Assembly (NCBI RefSeq): GCF_019925205.1
Contig: NC_083565.1
Span: 33,756,241 to 33,820,240 of the forward strand
Origin: Metopolophium dirhodum
Lineage: Eukaryota > Arthropoda > Insecta > Hemiptera > Aphididae
Length of the DNA stretch: 64,000 nucleotides
Reading direction: 5' to 3'
Part shown: in pieces, positions 11,703 through 23,366 of the stretch
How positions within the stretch are numbered: position 1 is the stretch's first letter
Layout: every line of letters begins with the position of its first letter
Notes under the pieces: model-generated
Seen by the model: only the letters and a program-made list of their open reading frames with translations
Told to the model about the DNA's origin: nothing
Database searches by the model: none
Made by a program: the position numbers and the translations under genes

Positions 11703-11913
11703 AACGTGACCATAATTATTTTTCTTCAAAGCGAGATACTTGTTATTTTAATAAAAAAAAACCCATACAACTTTGCGTAAAATAACAATTTTTTATTGAA
11801 AAAAAAACATTGATTATTTATAAAAAAAATTACTACTGAAAAACTCAGCTAATATAATATTAATCATAATAATTACAATAATGAATAATAAATAATAATA
11901 ATAATAGAGTACA
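11703..11913. other. AT-rich spacer
   Basis: A/T homopolymers and ATT repeats fill the gap between the end of copy B similarity and the hAT pseudogene. Nothing else was seen. Confidence 0.5.
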
Positions 11914-12160
11914 TTATTCGGCTGGTTTTCTATATTTGTCGGATCCACAAATCTGCATTAAAGTAGTCGGTTTAGTATTTATGTATGAATGGAAAACTTG
12001 ACAATATTTGTTTATGTTACCCTTTGTTATAAGAATGGCTTTCATTACAGAGACTCCCAATTGAGTTTTTTCACTGCTCCATATTTTATTCATATGAGAT
12101 AACACTCTTTCAACTGGAGTCCTACTGCCTGGCAGACACAAAAGGTATTCTATAATTATA
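11914..12160 (-). pseudogene. hAT transposase, C-terminal dimerisation domain
   Basis: The minus strand encodes LCLPGSRTPVERVLSHMNKI, followed by a W-x-x-E-K-x-Q-L stretch. This is the typical hATC dimerisation motif of hAT transposases, and the frame ends at 11914. Upstream the frame runs into an inverted-repeat block, and transposase-like sequence resumes beyond 14370. A 15-bp direct repeat GTATTCTATAATTAT (12145-12159 and 12170-12184) marks the break. The gene is therefore split and dead. Confidence 0.75.
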
Positions 12161-12899
12161 GAAAATAATAGTATTCTATAATTATTGCTCCATGTCCCCG
12201 GCACCCCCACCTCGACATTTTGAAATTCGAAGTGGGTCATTCGATTGTGCTTCGTTTGTACTTGTTTGTGCTCTACATCACGACGATTGTGCTTTCGCCG
12301 TTCCCGAGATATCGAACTTTCCAAGTAGGGTTCCGGGGACATACTCAGCACCCCCACCTCAAAGTTTTTAAATTTGAAGTGGGCCATTCGTCTGTGCTTC
12401 GTTTGTGATTGTTTGTGCTCTTCATCCCGACAATTTTTTTGGAGTTTACACTAAAAAAAGGTACTCGTGGCGGAGTTTACATGCGCCCCACCATTCAACG
12501 TCCAACCATTCACCGTCAGAGTCAAGCAACAGGAAATATTACCATTTACGCTGTCGCCTATACGGTTTCTATATACCTATATTATTGTTTATTATTTAAT
12601 GTCATATTGTGAACTTTAGTTAAAGTATACCCGTTTTTAGCTGGCCAGCACCTATTGTGCCCATTCCCATAGATTATTGTTAGATTTGTATGAAAAATAG
12701 TAGGCCAGAACCCCGGCAATTATACAACAGATCGTGTTTATTTATTATACATTTAAGTACCTGTCAAAAAGAATTTATTATACAGTCCATTCAAAACCGT
12801 CTTATCCGAAAATTATTATTTCAGTTATTATCAATGTTGCACATTTCATAAACAAAATATACATGAGTTAAACGCATTGCGTTTATCACATTAAAAATC

Positions 12900-13225
12900 A
12901 GATATGATTGTTGCCAAAAATTGCCTGATTAAAGTTAAAGAGAATTTTGATATCAATAATGTTAAACAAGTAGTCACTGAAGTACCCACATCAATATAAA
13001 TTACTACAGGCAGCGTTTACAACACCTGTTAGTTCACCAACCTGTGGACGTTCGTTTTCATCAATGCGGAGATTAAAAACTTGGTAGAGAATCACGATTA
13101 AACAAGATCGATTTTCAAATTTATCAATTATAAATATTGAAAGTGATGTAACAAATAGTTTGGAGATAAAAACAATTATTGACAAATTTGCTGTAGTTAA
13201 TAGAAAATTAGTATTGATTTAATAT
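12900..13225 (+). pseudogene. Second hAT transposase fragment (ZMYM1/TTF-type)
   Basis: The plus strand reads P-T-C-G-R-S-F-S-S-M-R-R-L-K-T-W, then a stop, then R-I-T-I-K-Q-D-R-F. This matches the C-terminal SAERSFS-x-(M/L)RR-x-K(T/N) pattern of hAT transposases of the ZMYM1-like group. The upstream frame is broken. It lies inside the inverted-repeat block, in the opposite orientation to the interrupted hAT gene. Confidence 0.6.
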
Positions 13226-13314
13226 TGAATATTAAATTAATTTAAATATTTAAATATTTTAATATCATATGAATTTATTTGTATATTGTAAGTAGCCATC
13301 GGGTTTATTAGTTA

Positions 13315-13408
13315 TAACTTATGAGGGTGCAGGGGCGAAGCCCCTACGGCTCTGTGTAACTTATACAACTCTAGCCACCCCAAAAATTGATCCTAGTTGC
13401 GCCTATGA
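13315..13408 (+). mobile_element. Probable 3' end of the second hAT element
   Basis: Contains the small palindrome AGGGGCGAAGCCCCT and ends in a sequence whose complement starts TAGGCGCAACTAGG. That resembles insect hAT terminal repeats beginning CAG-GGCGCAACTAGG. The matching 5' end was not found. Confidence 0.4.
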
Positions 13409-14119
13409 GTGATTAACTTACCAGACACTCCAACACAGTTTTTGACTTTACACTTTTTACTACGAAAAAGCACCGGACATGTGACGTTGCCTCAAAACAC
13501 CATATCCACCGTCACCAAACTGGTATAAAAAACACAAGGTATTATTCAACTGTCGATTTGTATGGGCCATGTGAGATTTCTAGACACTCAAACTCGACTT
13601 TCAAACGAGAACACAAAGCCTTATCACTAACTCTAATCACAAATCCATATAACCTTCACAAACGTTTGACTTATAACCAACCATCATCGTCCGACTAAAG
13701 TAGGTATGTATTTTATACGAAAAATAGTTTGAAAAAGTCAGACGCACATCACGACCGGTACCTAGACATTAACCCAAATTTACGGAATATTGAAACGAAA
13801 CGTCCAACTAATTCCGGGGTGGTGGTTAGACCTCTCGACGAGGACCGGCGGTTATTTCAGGTGGGGGACCCTCGCCCTTTACGAGCCCTAACCTATCCCC
13901 CCACACCTACCACCAACTCCGAAATTTTGTTTTTCACCATTTTGTTCGTCCTCTGCCCCCACAAAAGAAACCTATCTCCCAACATTTTTTTCATCACCTA
14001 ATCTAATCCCCAAAAACCCAGTGAAAATTCTACACCCCAACCCCCCCAAAAATCTACTCTTCACGAACCAACCTTTTTTTTTATTCACCTCACCTCACAA
14101 AATCTGAGGGGTGCTTAAA
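13409..14119. other. Interior of inverted-repeat block, no gene
   Basis: The open frame at 13729-14001 has no recognisable domain and runs into a C-rich low-complexity tract. Nothing else can be supported. Confidence 0.4.
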
Positions 14120-14374
14120 ATGTCCCCAGCACCCTCATTTACAAAGTTCAATATCTTGGGAACGGTGAAAACACAAACGTCGGGATGAAGGGCACAAACA
14201 AATAGCCCACTTCAAATTTAAATACTTTGAGGTGGGGGTGCTGAGCATGTCCCCGGCACCCCCACTCGGAAAGTTCGATATCTCGGGAACAGTAAAAGCA
14301 CAAACGTCGGGATGAAGAGCACAAAAGAATGGCCCACTTAGAATTTCAAAAATTGAGGTTGGGGTGCTAAATAT

Positions 14375-14940
14375 GTTATATACTTAGAAATTAGTGAAAA
14401 CTCATCAAAAACTCCTGTGTTTTGACTGCTACTAATAAATTTCTGTTCAATAAGAAAGTTCATCAGTTTTTGAACTTTCTCCTATGAGGGAACCTTTCTC
14501 AGATTTGCCCATTCACATAATTTTACTTCCTTGTTGAACCGAAACCACTGCTCCAAATGTTCTTTGCTTGTTTTATAAAAAACAGCCACTGAAGCTTTTA
14601 CGTGTTCTTCATTGACAGCACCAGTTTCTTATAATTTTACCATTTTATTACAGGTAGCGTTGTGAAGATATCATGCCTTTTGTTTTTGATTTAAATTATT
14701 TTGGAGTTGATTAATTTAATTTGCGGCATCTATTGCAGACACGTTTTGGCCCTCGATGTTTAACACTGTTTGATGAAAAGTAGCTGATTCTGCATGCATA
14801 AAATACAACCATAATTCAGAGCTGGGATTTTCAAAAAATTAAACATTTTCAAGACTCTTTCCAGTGCAGGCATAAACATAAGTCATCTAGTTTTACTATA
14901 GCCCAGAAATCTTTTATATTCTATGTTAGCTGCATTTCAG
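14375..14940 (-). pseudogene. hAT transposase, internal part of the interrupted gene
   Basis: Broken minus-strand frames carry transposase-like stretches, including Y-V-N-G-Q-I followed by E-R-F-P-H-R-R-K-F. They run in the same direction as the hATC fragment at 11914-12160 and end where the inverted-repeat block begins. The two pieces are best read as one gene split by that insertion. Several stops are present. Assignment rests on motif memory and position. Confidence 0.5.
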
Positions 14941-15097
14941 TATACTGTATACAGTATAAATTTATGGTGGTTTATGATCAACCTACCACAAGTTGACTTT
15001 TCTTAAAGCGGGACATTTTTAGGTTCTTTGGGGATAGCGGAACACTAAGCTCGAAAGTGGGACTGTCCTGTGTAATACTGGTATAATTTAATTTCAG

Positions 15098-15136
15098 ATC
15101 AATATTTCGCCAATATGAAAGAGGTGCAGTGTAAAG
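15098..15136 (+). CDS. 39-nt microexon, copy C
   Basis: Between TTTAATTTCAG and GTAAAC. Phase 1 reads Q-Y-F-A-N-M-K-E-V-Q-C-K; phases 0 and 2 contain stops. It differs from copy A at about 13 of 39 positions. Confidence 0.65.
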
Positions 15137-15424
15137 GTAAACATTCATGAAAATGTATGCGTGTTTTTGCCCCCTGTCTTAAACTATGCTCAGGATTCGA
15201 GCATGTAATGTGTACCACCAAATTATATGTCATATTCGGTAAATTGTAGACTTCTCCAGAGGAAGAGCAATCATACATTTTCAAAGACTCATATACTTAG
15301 TATTAAGGAAATGTTTTGACTTAACTACGAAATGGAATTGATTAAATGTTTCGCAATTCATTATATTCATTTAAATTAAAAACTTACTGAAATATTATGA
15401 TATTGATCAACGTTTGATGCACAC

Positions 15425-15672
15425 TGTTATGAGTTATGTAATAATAATGATGCGCTTAATATGATAGCATGCGTTTATTATAACGAACATTTTACAACTG
15501 CCCACGCTCGGGCGTGTGCATCTCATTAACGTCTTATTAGTGCGCTGGACAAACTCACCGCACCTTACTAAGATAGCTGTTATAACAATATAACATTTAC
15601 TTATATAATAATTATAATACTATTAATACTGGTTATGATTACAATAACCACCATGGGTATCGGTATACAACA
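15425..15672 (-). repeat. 3' LTR of Gypsy element
   Basis: 248 bp, TG...CA termini, near-identical to 19926-20174. Adjacent to the polypurine-like tract on its inner side. Confidence 0.95.
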
Positions 15673-15817
15673 CTTCCACCCTTGGTGGTATTGTTACCAG
15701 TTCAACAATGTGAATATATGTGAAAACATGAACATTTATCTTATTTTCTCTTTAAACATTATATTTTAATCTTAGGCTAAATTATTACTTATTTATTTTA
15801 CATAATGTTTTTACATT

Positions 15818-17242
15818 TTATTCTTTTCTAAAATCTATGGATTGGTACCGTTCGGGATTTTTTTTTATTCTAACTACCTGTGGGCTTACACTTCCTACGT
15901 TAAGGCCCGTTTTTGATGCCGAATCGTTGTTATTTGACTTATCCGGTTCGTCTATCAGTTCAGTCACCATGGTGTTATCCGTCTCCCCCTTTGATGCTGT
16001 TTCTTTAGTAGGGATTTTTATAGTTTGATCTGAGTGTTTTTTCCACACGTTCCCCTCCTCCGTTTCCACCTCGAAAACGTTTTTTCCTATGTTATCTTTC
16101 ACCGTGCCCATTGCCCATTTTCTATCATTGTCCCGGTAATCGCGCACGGCCACGGAATCGCCCGTTCCTATGTTATGTTGTCGTTTACCGTGACGTTTAA
16201 TTTGGGTGGTTTGATTGTCACTCACTACATCTTTTGTATCGGGGATCAGTGCGTCAAACGGTGTTCTCGTATTATGACCTAACAATAGTTTAGCTGGTGA
16301 CTGGTGTGTTGTGGAATGGGGCGTATTGCGATATAACAATAAAAATGTCTGCATTAACAATGTGCTGGTAGTTTTATGTTTTTTGAAAAAATTTTTTAAG
16401 ATTTTGACTCCCGACTCGGCCGCGCCGTTTGTTTCTGGATGAAACGGTGCTCCAACTAAGTGCTTAATACCCCCGTTGGTACAGAATCTGTTAAATTCGG
16501 ACCCCGTGAAGCATTTTGCCCCGTCTGACGTGATCGATTTGGGAACTCCGAAACGCGCGAACAATTCTTCCATTTTAGTTATTATGGTACTCGCCGTACA
16601 CAAATTAGTTTCGAATGCTTCGAGCCATTTCGAAGTCGCGTCGATGACAACAAGGAAGTTCTTATTTTTATAAGGACCTAAAAAATCCACGTGCAAACGT
16701 GTCCACGGTTGCTCCGGCCATGTCCACGGGAAGAGTACGGCCCTCGGCGGTGCTGGTCTTATTTGGATACAATTTTCGCACCTACGCGCTATGTCCTCGA
16801 TGTCGCTGTCGAGCTTTGGCCACCAGAAGTACGAGCGTGCTATTGCTTTCATGCTGCTCATACCCGAATGTACAGAATGTAACTCTCGCAATAATGCCGC
16901 TCTGAACTTGTCGGGAATTATAGTTCTATACCCCCACATAAGACAGTCTTGTTCAGTCGTTATTTCATGTTTGCGCGAGAAATACGGTTTTAGGTGCGCG
17001 TCCTTGTGCGCGTCCGTCGGCCAATTATCGGTGTTAATGGCTCTAATTACGCGCGATAAGGTGCTATCGACGCGCGTTTGTGTTTTTATTTTATGCCAAT
17101 TAATTATAAACGGACAATTATCGTGTATAAAATTCACGCATTGTTGTTCGGGCGGACTGATACCACAATTATCAAGCTTTATTCGCGATAAAAAATCTGC
17201 CGGGTTCTGTTCGTATTTAACGAAGACTAATCTCGAAATCAA
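15818..17242 (-). pseudogene. Gypsy integrase (Pol C-terminal part)
   Basis: A 474-residue open frame. Zinc-binding residues H122, H125, C155 and C158 form the HHCC domain. The catalytic triad is D186, D240 and E276, with 35 residues between the last two as in retroviral-type integrases. A C-terminal region with a K-W-x-x-G-x-V pattern resembles a GPY/F-type domain. It joins DNA ends to the target as part of Pol. The first residues overlap the end of the RNase H frame: a single extra base near 17225-17232 shifts the two apart, so it cannot be made as one Pol product without frameshifting. The triad itself looks intact. Confidence 0.9.
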
Positions 17243-19850
17243 ATGCTGATAACACGTATGCCCATCTTTGCAGTCTATTCGCGGCGTACATCGGGATGCC
17301 CTTTTTGTCCCCGAATATATGGTACAGTGGCTTGTGATCCGTTAGTAGCTTAAACTTGTGGGCGTACAGGTAGTCATAAAACTTTTGAATGCCGTATATA
17401 ATGGCTAAACCCTCTTTCTCTATCTGTGGATACCGGCGCTCGGTATCGGATAAAACCCGCGAAGCGTATGCCACCGGTCTCTCCGCCTTGTTGTCGTATA
17501 TTTGCGATAACACCGCGCCTATCGCGAACGAAGAGGCGTCTACACATAATTTAATCGGTATATTTGGGTTATAGTGGTCTAATACGGGTTTAGAAGATAA
17601 TATTCGTTTTATATCATTGAATGCCTGGCTTGCGTCTCGCGACCACGACCATTTTACGTTCTCTCTCAACAGGCTGTACAACGGTGTGAGTACCTGGTCC
17701 GCGTTTTTGATGAACTTCGCGTAATACGTAACTAGCCCTAAAAAACTTTTTAACTCTGACCTATTTTGAGGTGCTGGTGCCCCTTTGATTGCGTTGACGT
17801 GCTTGCTTAACGTATGTAGGCCCTCCCCGTCGATTTTGTGTCCTAGGTATTCGATTGATTTCTGTAGAAAGTTGCATTTTTCTTTCTTAACTTTCAGACC
17901 CGCCGTATTTAACCAATTTAGTAGCTTATTAAGTCTCGCGTTATGCTCCGCTACCGTACTACCAGATACTATAATATCATCTATAAAGACCTCAACTCCT
18001 TCTACTTTACTAGTAACACTTTCGATTGCCCTTTGGAACTCTCCCGCTGATGACTTTAACCCAAACGGGACCCGCGTGTATTTAAACAAACCCTTAATTG
18101 TGTTAATTGTTGTGAACCGCTGTGAGTCGTCATCAAGTAGTAGTTGCTGGTACGCATCTTTCAGATTTATTTTGGAGAAATACTTCGCACCCGCAATCTT
18201 AGCGTAAAGGTGTTCTATCTTAGGTAGCGGGTATTCCGTGCCGTTTAAAACCGGGTTTATCGTTATCTTATAGTCGCCACACAATCTCACCGACCCGTCA
18301 CCTTTTAAAATTGGTAGTACCGGTGTCGCCCACTCGCTACTATCGATTGGAATCAACGTGTTATTTTCTACTAAACGTTCAATCTCGGTTATTACCTTGT
18401 CTCTAAGGGCTAAAGGAACCGCACGGTGCTTACAAAATTTCGGACTAGCCCCTGGCTTCAATTTTAACGATATGGTATACGCGTTAAAAGTGCCGAGTCC
18501 CGGTTCGAATAACTGTTTGTACTTACCCAAAATTGAGTCTATGGTTTCAGCATTGAAATTACATGAATATATATTTTCGATACCTAGCGAAACTATATCG
18601 TTCCTGCCTATTAAAGGCAGACCGCCGTTCGGAATAACGTACGCCCAGAACGACCTTGACTCATTATTGTTAGTAACCGCTAATTGTACTTTGCCCGCCG
18701 GTGTCATTTTATTGCCGACGTAGTCCGTTAATGCGATATCGTTATCTACTAACGTTTTCGTTCCGAAATAGGAATCAAATGTTTTCATTGATATTATGCT
18801 GTATAGCGAACCTGTGTCGATTTCAAACGTAATTGGTTTCCCTTCTACTGTTAAAGTTATTTTAAACGGGTTTATTTTTACGTTGTCGTTGGAATTTTCT
18901 TTAATTGAAAAAAAAGAATCTCCTAACTGCACGCACGAATCCGAATCGGTGTCTACTTTTTCCGACATAAATTTATTTTGTGTTTTATTTCTTCCCCCCT
19001 GGCTGGGTTTTACTTTCGATTTACACATTGGTGCTAAATGTCCCACGGTACCGCACGTATTACAAGAATAACTTTTAAACTTACATGCGCTTGAGGTGTG
19101 GTTTGTCCGTCCGCAGACTTGGCATTTCCTCTTGTCACTAGCGTTGTACGTATTTACCTCTCCTCTACCTTGGTGGGTGGGTTGGTATGACCGCTTGGCT
19201 TTGGATTGCGTTGGTTTCGTGAAGTTCACAGTTACAGGTGATCCCTTTGCAGCCCATTGCTTACTAGCGTTTGCCGTCGTTTCTCTGTTAGTAGCTACTT
19301 CCATGAGTTTCGCGAGTGTTACATTCGACTTTGAAGCGTCTTCTTCCAGCAACCGGTCCTGTATTTTTCCCGGTCCCATTCCGACCATGAAAATATCGCG
19401 GATCACTATGTCCAGTTCCGAGCCAAATTTACATCTCGATGCTAGGTCCCTTAAACGTGCACCCTATTGGGCTACGCTCTCGTCGTTTGATTTTCGTGCT
19501 TGATAGAACAGGTATCGTGCTGCGAAATACGATTTTTTTGGCTCGAAATGATCGGACAACAGACCTGATAATGTTTTGAAAGATAGATCATTTGGGTCTG
19601 CTGGTAGACAAAGACTGTACAGGAGTTTGTGTGAGTCTTCCGATAACGAGGAAAGCAATATGGCTTTCTTTTTTGTTTCATCGGTGATGCTGTTCGCTCC
19701 GAAAAAGTTGCGTAATTGTGATAAAAATATTCTTATGTCCGTGTCTAGTTCAAACGTACCAGGGGAGCCGATCACTTGCGAATATAAAATTTTGGTTATA
19801 ACTGACTGCGGTGCATTTTCACTTTGACCATCTTGCTGATCACCCGCCAT
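17217..19850 (-). pseudogene. Gypsy Gag-Pol: capsid, zinc knuckles, protease, RT, RNase H
   Basis: One frame from the ATG at 19850 to 17217, interrupted by a TAG at 19464-19466. Counting from the Met at 19406: two CCHC knuckles (residues 95-108 and 115-128), protease with DTG near 197 and PLIGRND near 264, RT with FIDD at 474-477, and RNase H with CVDASS near 621. In RT motif A the usual catalytic Asp is Asn (N414 in FSKINLKDAY), which should abolish polymerisation. Gag and Pol share one frame with no slippery site. Two lesions plus the frameshift into integrase make this a dead copy. The TAG may be a TGG mutation, which is inference. Confidence 0.9.
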
Positions 19851-19925
19851 TTATATTATATTGTATTCGATTTTACGAATGCGTGTACAAGAAAAAAAAA
19901 TATGTGGTTTTCTTCGTCGCCAATT

Positions 19926-20174
19926 TGTTATGAGTTATGTAATAATAATGATGCGCTTAATATGATAGCATGCGTTTATTATAACGAACATTTTACAACT
20001 GCCCGCGCTCGGGCGTGTGCATCTCATTGACGTCTTATTAGTGCGCTGGACAATCCCCACCGCACCTTACTAAGATAGCTGTTATAACAATATAACATTT
20101 ACTTATATAATAATTATAATACTATTAACACTGGTTATGATTACAATAACCACCATGGGTATCGGTATACAACA
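19926..20174 (-). repeat. 5' LTR of Gypsy element
   Basis: 249 bp. Followed on the minus strand by a TGGCGACGAAG sequence in the primer-binding-site position. Target duplication CACAC follows at 20175-20179. Confidence 0.95.
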
Positions 20175-20252
20175 CACACAATTAAGTTAGTAAAAATAAT
20201 GTATCTACCAGCTATTTTTTAATGTATTTAATCAATTCTCTTTATTTTTTAG

Positions 20253-20261
20253 AAATACTAA
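20253..20261 (+). CDS. 9-nt microexon, copy C
   Basis: AAATACTAA between TTTATTTTTTAG and GTACGT. Phase 1; identical to copy A. Confidence 0.6.
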   Translation, partial: KY

Positions 20262-21004
20262 GTACGTATTTTCATTGTTTTTTTTTTTTTGTTAAGAAAT
20301 TGTATTAATTAACTTATAAAATAGAATACGAAATAATTCTAAATCAATTAAAATATAACTGTGTTTTTAATTACCTAAAGATGACAGTTCATAACAACCT
20401 ATAATAAGTCATAATACTAATAAGCAATAACAAATGTATTAAAAATTAAATTCTAAAAAAATGTTCAAATGACTGCCTATAGTATAGTATATTATAGTAT
20501 ACTTCCAGTTTATTTAATTAAATATTATTATATATTATTATGTACTCTTGTAATTATTAACCGCCTTATGTTTTGTTGAGCTAAGTTAATTTTCTGAGGC
20601 TTGATATTCTTCATACTCTTTCTACAGTATTGGGGCCTTTCTGCTGAGACCTGACTATTGGTCTTTTTTCCGATGGGTTGTTTTATATATTATTATATTC
20701 TATTTTACGATAGACTTGTTATGAGAACAAATTATACACATCAACAAAACTACCCAAATTCTAATCTTCATTTATTATTGGAAAATACGCTACCTACTTA
20801 AATTCAATTTAAATTATTTAACGCATTACGTATTCGGAAATTGGAAATAACTAAGGAAGTTTAAGACTGGTAAACAATTAGAAGCTCTTTTTGATCACAG
20901 ATAAATACACTAATTCAAAAAAATTATAATAATGTAATTATATCATATTATAAATCATTTATAATTATACTCATATATATTACCTCCCATTATTTTAATT
21001 CAAG

Positions 21005-21016
21005 AAACTTATAGTG
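21005..21016 (+). CDS. 12-nt microexon, copy C
   Basis: AAACTTATAGTG between TTTTAATTCAAG and GTAAGT. Phase 1. Confidence 0.6.
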
Positions 21017-21654
21017 GTAAGTTTTTTTTTTGTTTATTTTATACAATATTATATTAGATTAATAATACATATATTCTGTAAGTTGTTATTTTAAGTAACA
21101 ACACTACAGCCGTACAGTAAGCACGTGTTTTATGCTAGTTTCGGCGTGTTTTAGAATTAGACGTCCGATCTTAATGGTTTTACGTGTATTTTCAAGTCCC
21201 AAAGCAACTATACAAATTACGACCAACTAGGAATATCGTAATTATATAGTACCTAGGTCTTATATGATTTAACGTTACACATCCAAGTAAATAATACTGC
21301 GTGCTAATACCTACAATACCTAAAGAATGATAAGACGGTATTGCCTATCTAAATTAAAAATAAACAGATGGTAGCTAAAATCAAAAAGATCATTCCCATA
21401 TCACCGACAATGTGGTATATTTTAATTTATTTAGTTATGTATTTATTTATCTATAGTAGCGTTTGTGAAGGTAAAGAGTATAAAATATTAGTGGGAAGTA
21501 AAATAATACGAAAAACACATTTTAAAGTAACGTTATGGAATAAATTAAAAACAATGTAACAGTTTTTTCAACTAACTATTATCATTAAAAAAGTCGAAGT
21601 CAGATAGATTATCGTTACAGTAATGTACAACTCTGCTGATAGGACTAAAGTTGC

Positions 21655-21700
21655 ATTTTCTTTATCTAGATAAAAAACTACTTATCTAATCCGAACACTG
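21655..21700. mobile_element. End remnant of the hAT MITE that is complete in copy D
   Basis: The last ~45 bp match the right end of the element at 58346-58770, ending CCGAACACTG. The following CTCCTGTG corresponds to its target duplication CTCTTGTG. Copy C has therefore lost the rest of the element and the DNA to its left. Confidence 0.65.
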
Positions 21701-22000
21701 CTCCTGTGGCGGGATGATATATGATCATTGTCTTACAGGTGCCACTTTCTGCCTCTGCCCCACTAATCTTAGCCTCTCCAGAAATTATAATGTATTTGCA
21801 CCTACGTCCCGTCCTACGACCAGCAGTTTGTCTTTTTTGAGCTAACGGGGAAATGCCAAGTAGAATTGATACTGGTGCGTACTGCACCACGTACTGCACC
21901 ACTGCGTACTGCGTCATGCAGTTACACAATACTAATAAATCACAGAAGCATAAATCTCCTGTCTTTATTTATTTTTCATCGAAAAAAGGTTATATGCATT

Positions 22001-22093
22001 GGTGTTGAAGGAGCCACCCTCGCGACATATGGCTAAAGGTGTAAAAACCCCCGAGGGAATGGTCTTATACTCCCCGTCACACAGTGGTTAGTT
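22001..22093 (+). mobile_element. 3'-end fragment of the GC-rich element
   Basis: Contains the conserved hairpin arms CCCTCG (22017-22022) and CGAGGG (22052-22057), then ACTCCCCGTCACACAGTGGT. Only the 3' end is present, as in a 5'-truncated copy. It is shared with copy D (59040-59133), so it predates that duplication. Confidence 0.65.
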
Positions 22094-22591
22094 ATGTGTT
22101 GTCGTCTGTTAATTTTATTAGAAAACTAAACAATATCTCAAGAAAGATTCGTACAAATACTCGGAACTATAAGTGTTTTAATTGGCATATAGGCAAGAAA
22201 ATATAGTTTAATACTCTATTTCTAATGTAGGTATTGTATTAAAAAAATTATTTGTATGTTCACAAAACTAGAATTTTCTATTTTGAGTGACTAGATACAT
22301 GATCAGAACCATAATGTTACTAAATAAAATTATTAAAAAAATATTAAATTAACTTGTAAATTGGTCCTGTAATAGTTTATTCATCTAAATCCAAATAGAA
22401 ACATAATTATATAATACACTTGTTGTAGATAGTTATTATGTTTACAACTAAATATATTGCTAATAATTTATTGATGATATTAGTATTTACCTTAAATGTC
22501 TAGAAATTTGTTTACATGTTTAATAACTATTAAGCCAATTAATATAAACATTATCCTTGCATACCTAAACCTATTTGTATTTTTTATTTAG

Positions 22592-22603
22592 AAACATTTA
22601 AAA
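22592..22603 (+). CDS. 12-nt microexon, copy C
   Basis: AAACATTTAAAA between TTTTTTATTTAG and GTACGT. Phase 1 encodes T-F-K. The only change in copy D is synonymous (ACA to ACT). Confidence 0.6.
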
Positions 22604-23073
22604 GTACGTAATTCATGTGTTTTATATTGTACAGCAAACTTGTGTTGTAATAAAAAATAATATTATATTGCATTGGTGCTTAGTATATTATAATATCAAT
22701 AACTTTATATTCACAATAATGCCATTCAATGATGAATTTTTATCATTATTTTTTACTATTTAATATTCAATTATAAAAAAAAAAACCTTGGCGACTTATT
22801 TTGTATTTATTTGAAATATATTTCCTTTCAAACTAAATAATATAAACGACCTAGCGACTGCAAATGCAGATTGTACGTCCAACTTGTGAATTATGATAGT
22901 GGTTTGAAATTTGTCTTTACTTGCATCATATTATTTGAAAAAAACTATTGATTACTTATTCATTTTTAAAATAAAATGTCACTTTACTGAAATTTTTTGT
23001 TGAATTAATTTTATAATAATATAGTTATTACGTATTGTTAATCATTTTTAATTGTAATTATAATTTTTTGTAG

Positions 23074-23082
23074 CTCATATAA
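23074..23082 (+). CDS. 9-nt microexon, copy C
   Basis: CTCATATAA between ATTTTTTGTAG and GTACGT. Phase 1 encodes H-I between split codons; phase 0 would stop. Confidence 0.6.
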   Translation, partial: LI

Positions 23083-23357
23083 GTACGTATTTTTTTGTTT
23101 TTTTATTTTATTCTGTGTAATATTTACGTATGAGAAACTGTTTTTAAAAAAATGTCACGTTAATAAGGAACGTTTCAATCACTGTTATTATTTTTTTATT
23201 AATATTGGAATTATTCCAGCACATGAGTCGGGGGTTCTGCAATTAAATATGATACGGACAGTCAATATTAACTACATATTTACATACATTTTTAATTATG
23301 AACATCTAATTGTATTATTGAAAACTTTTTTATATTATATATATATATATTTTGCAG

Positions 23358-23366
23358 CAAATTTTC
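23358..23366 (+). CDS. 9-nt microexon, copy C
   Basis: CAAATTTTC between TATATTTTGCAG and GTAAGT. Phase 1 encodes N-F between split codons. Confidence 0.6.

Larger units (their letters stand above)
12190..14369. mobile_element. Inverted-repeat block inserted in a hAT pseudogene
   Basis: Arms at about 12190-12440 and 14120-14369 are inverted copies of each other. Each holds one and a half tandem units with the motifs TGTCCCCGGCACCCCCAC and CGAGATATCGAACTTTCC. The block lies exactly between two parts of one hAT transposase pseudogene. The interior holds a second hAT fragment and a C-rich tract around 13860-14060. Termini and target duplication are not resolved. Confidence 0.55.
15425..20174 (-). 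mobile_element. Ty3/Gypsy LTR retrotransposon (4.75 kb)
   Basis: A 4.75-kb element with LTRs of 248 and 249 bp (TGTTATG...ATACAACA) lies in an intron of copy C. The 5-bp duplication CACAC is at 15420-15424 and 20175-20179. Copy D shows the corresponding uninterrupted site near 54540. The coding strand is minus, so the right LTR is the 5' LTR. A purine-rich tract (AAGGGTGGAAG, minus strand) precedes the 3' LTR. A candidate primer-binding site, TGGCGACGAAG, lies two to three bases inside the 5' LTR. Gag-Pol is in one frame plus a shifted integrase. It is inactivated by a stop, a frameshift and a changed RT residue. The LTRs differ at about five positions plus an indel, so insertion is fairly recent. 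Confidence 0.95.

Noticed and set aside
15837..19503. Plus-strand open frames across the Gypsy element
   Set aside because: They are shadows of the minus-strand Gag-Pol and integrase frames, which carry diagnostic motifs.
21455..21468. 14-nt candidate exon TAGCGTTTGTGAAG before GTAAAG
   Set aside because: Length is not a multiple of three and the donor is lost in copies B and D, unlike the other microexons.
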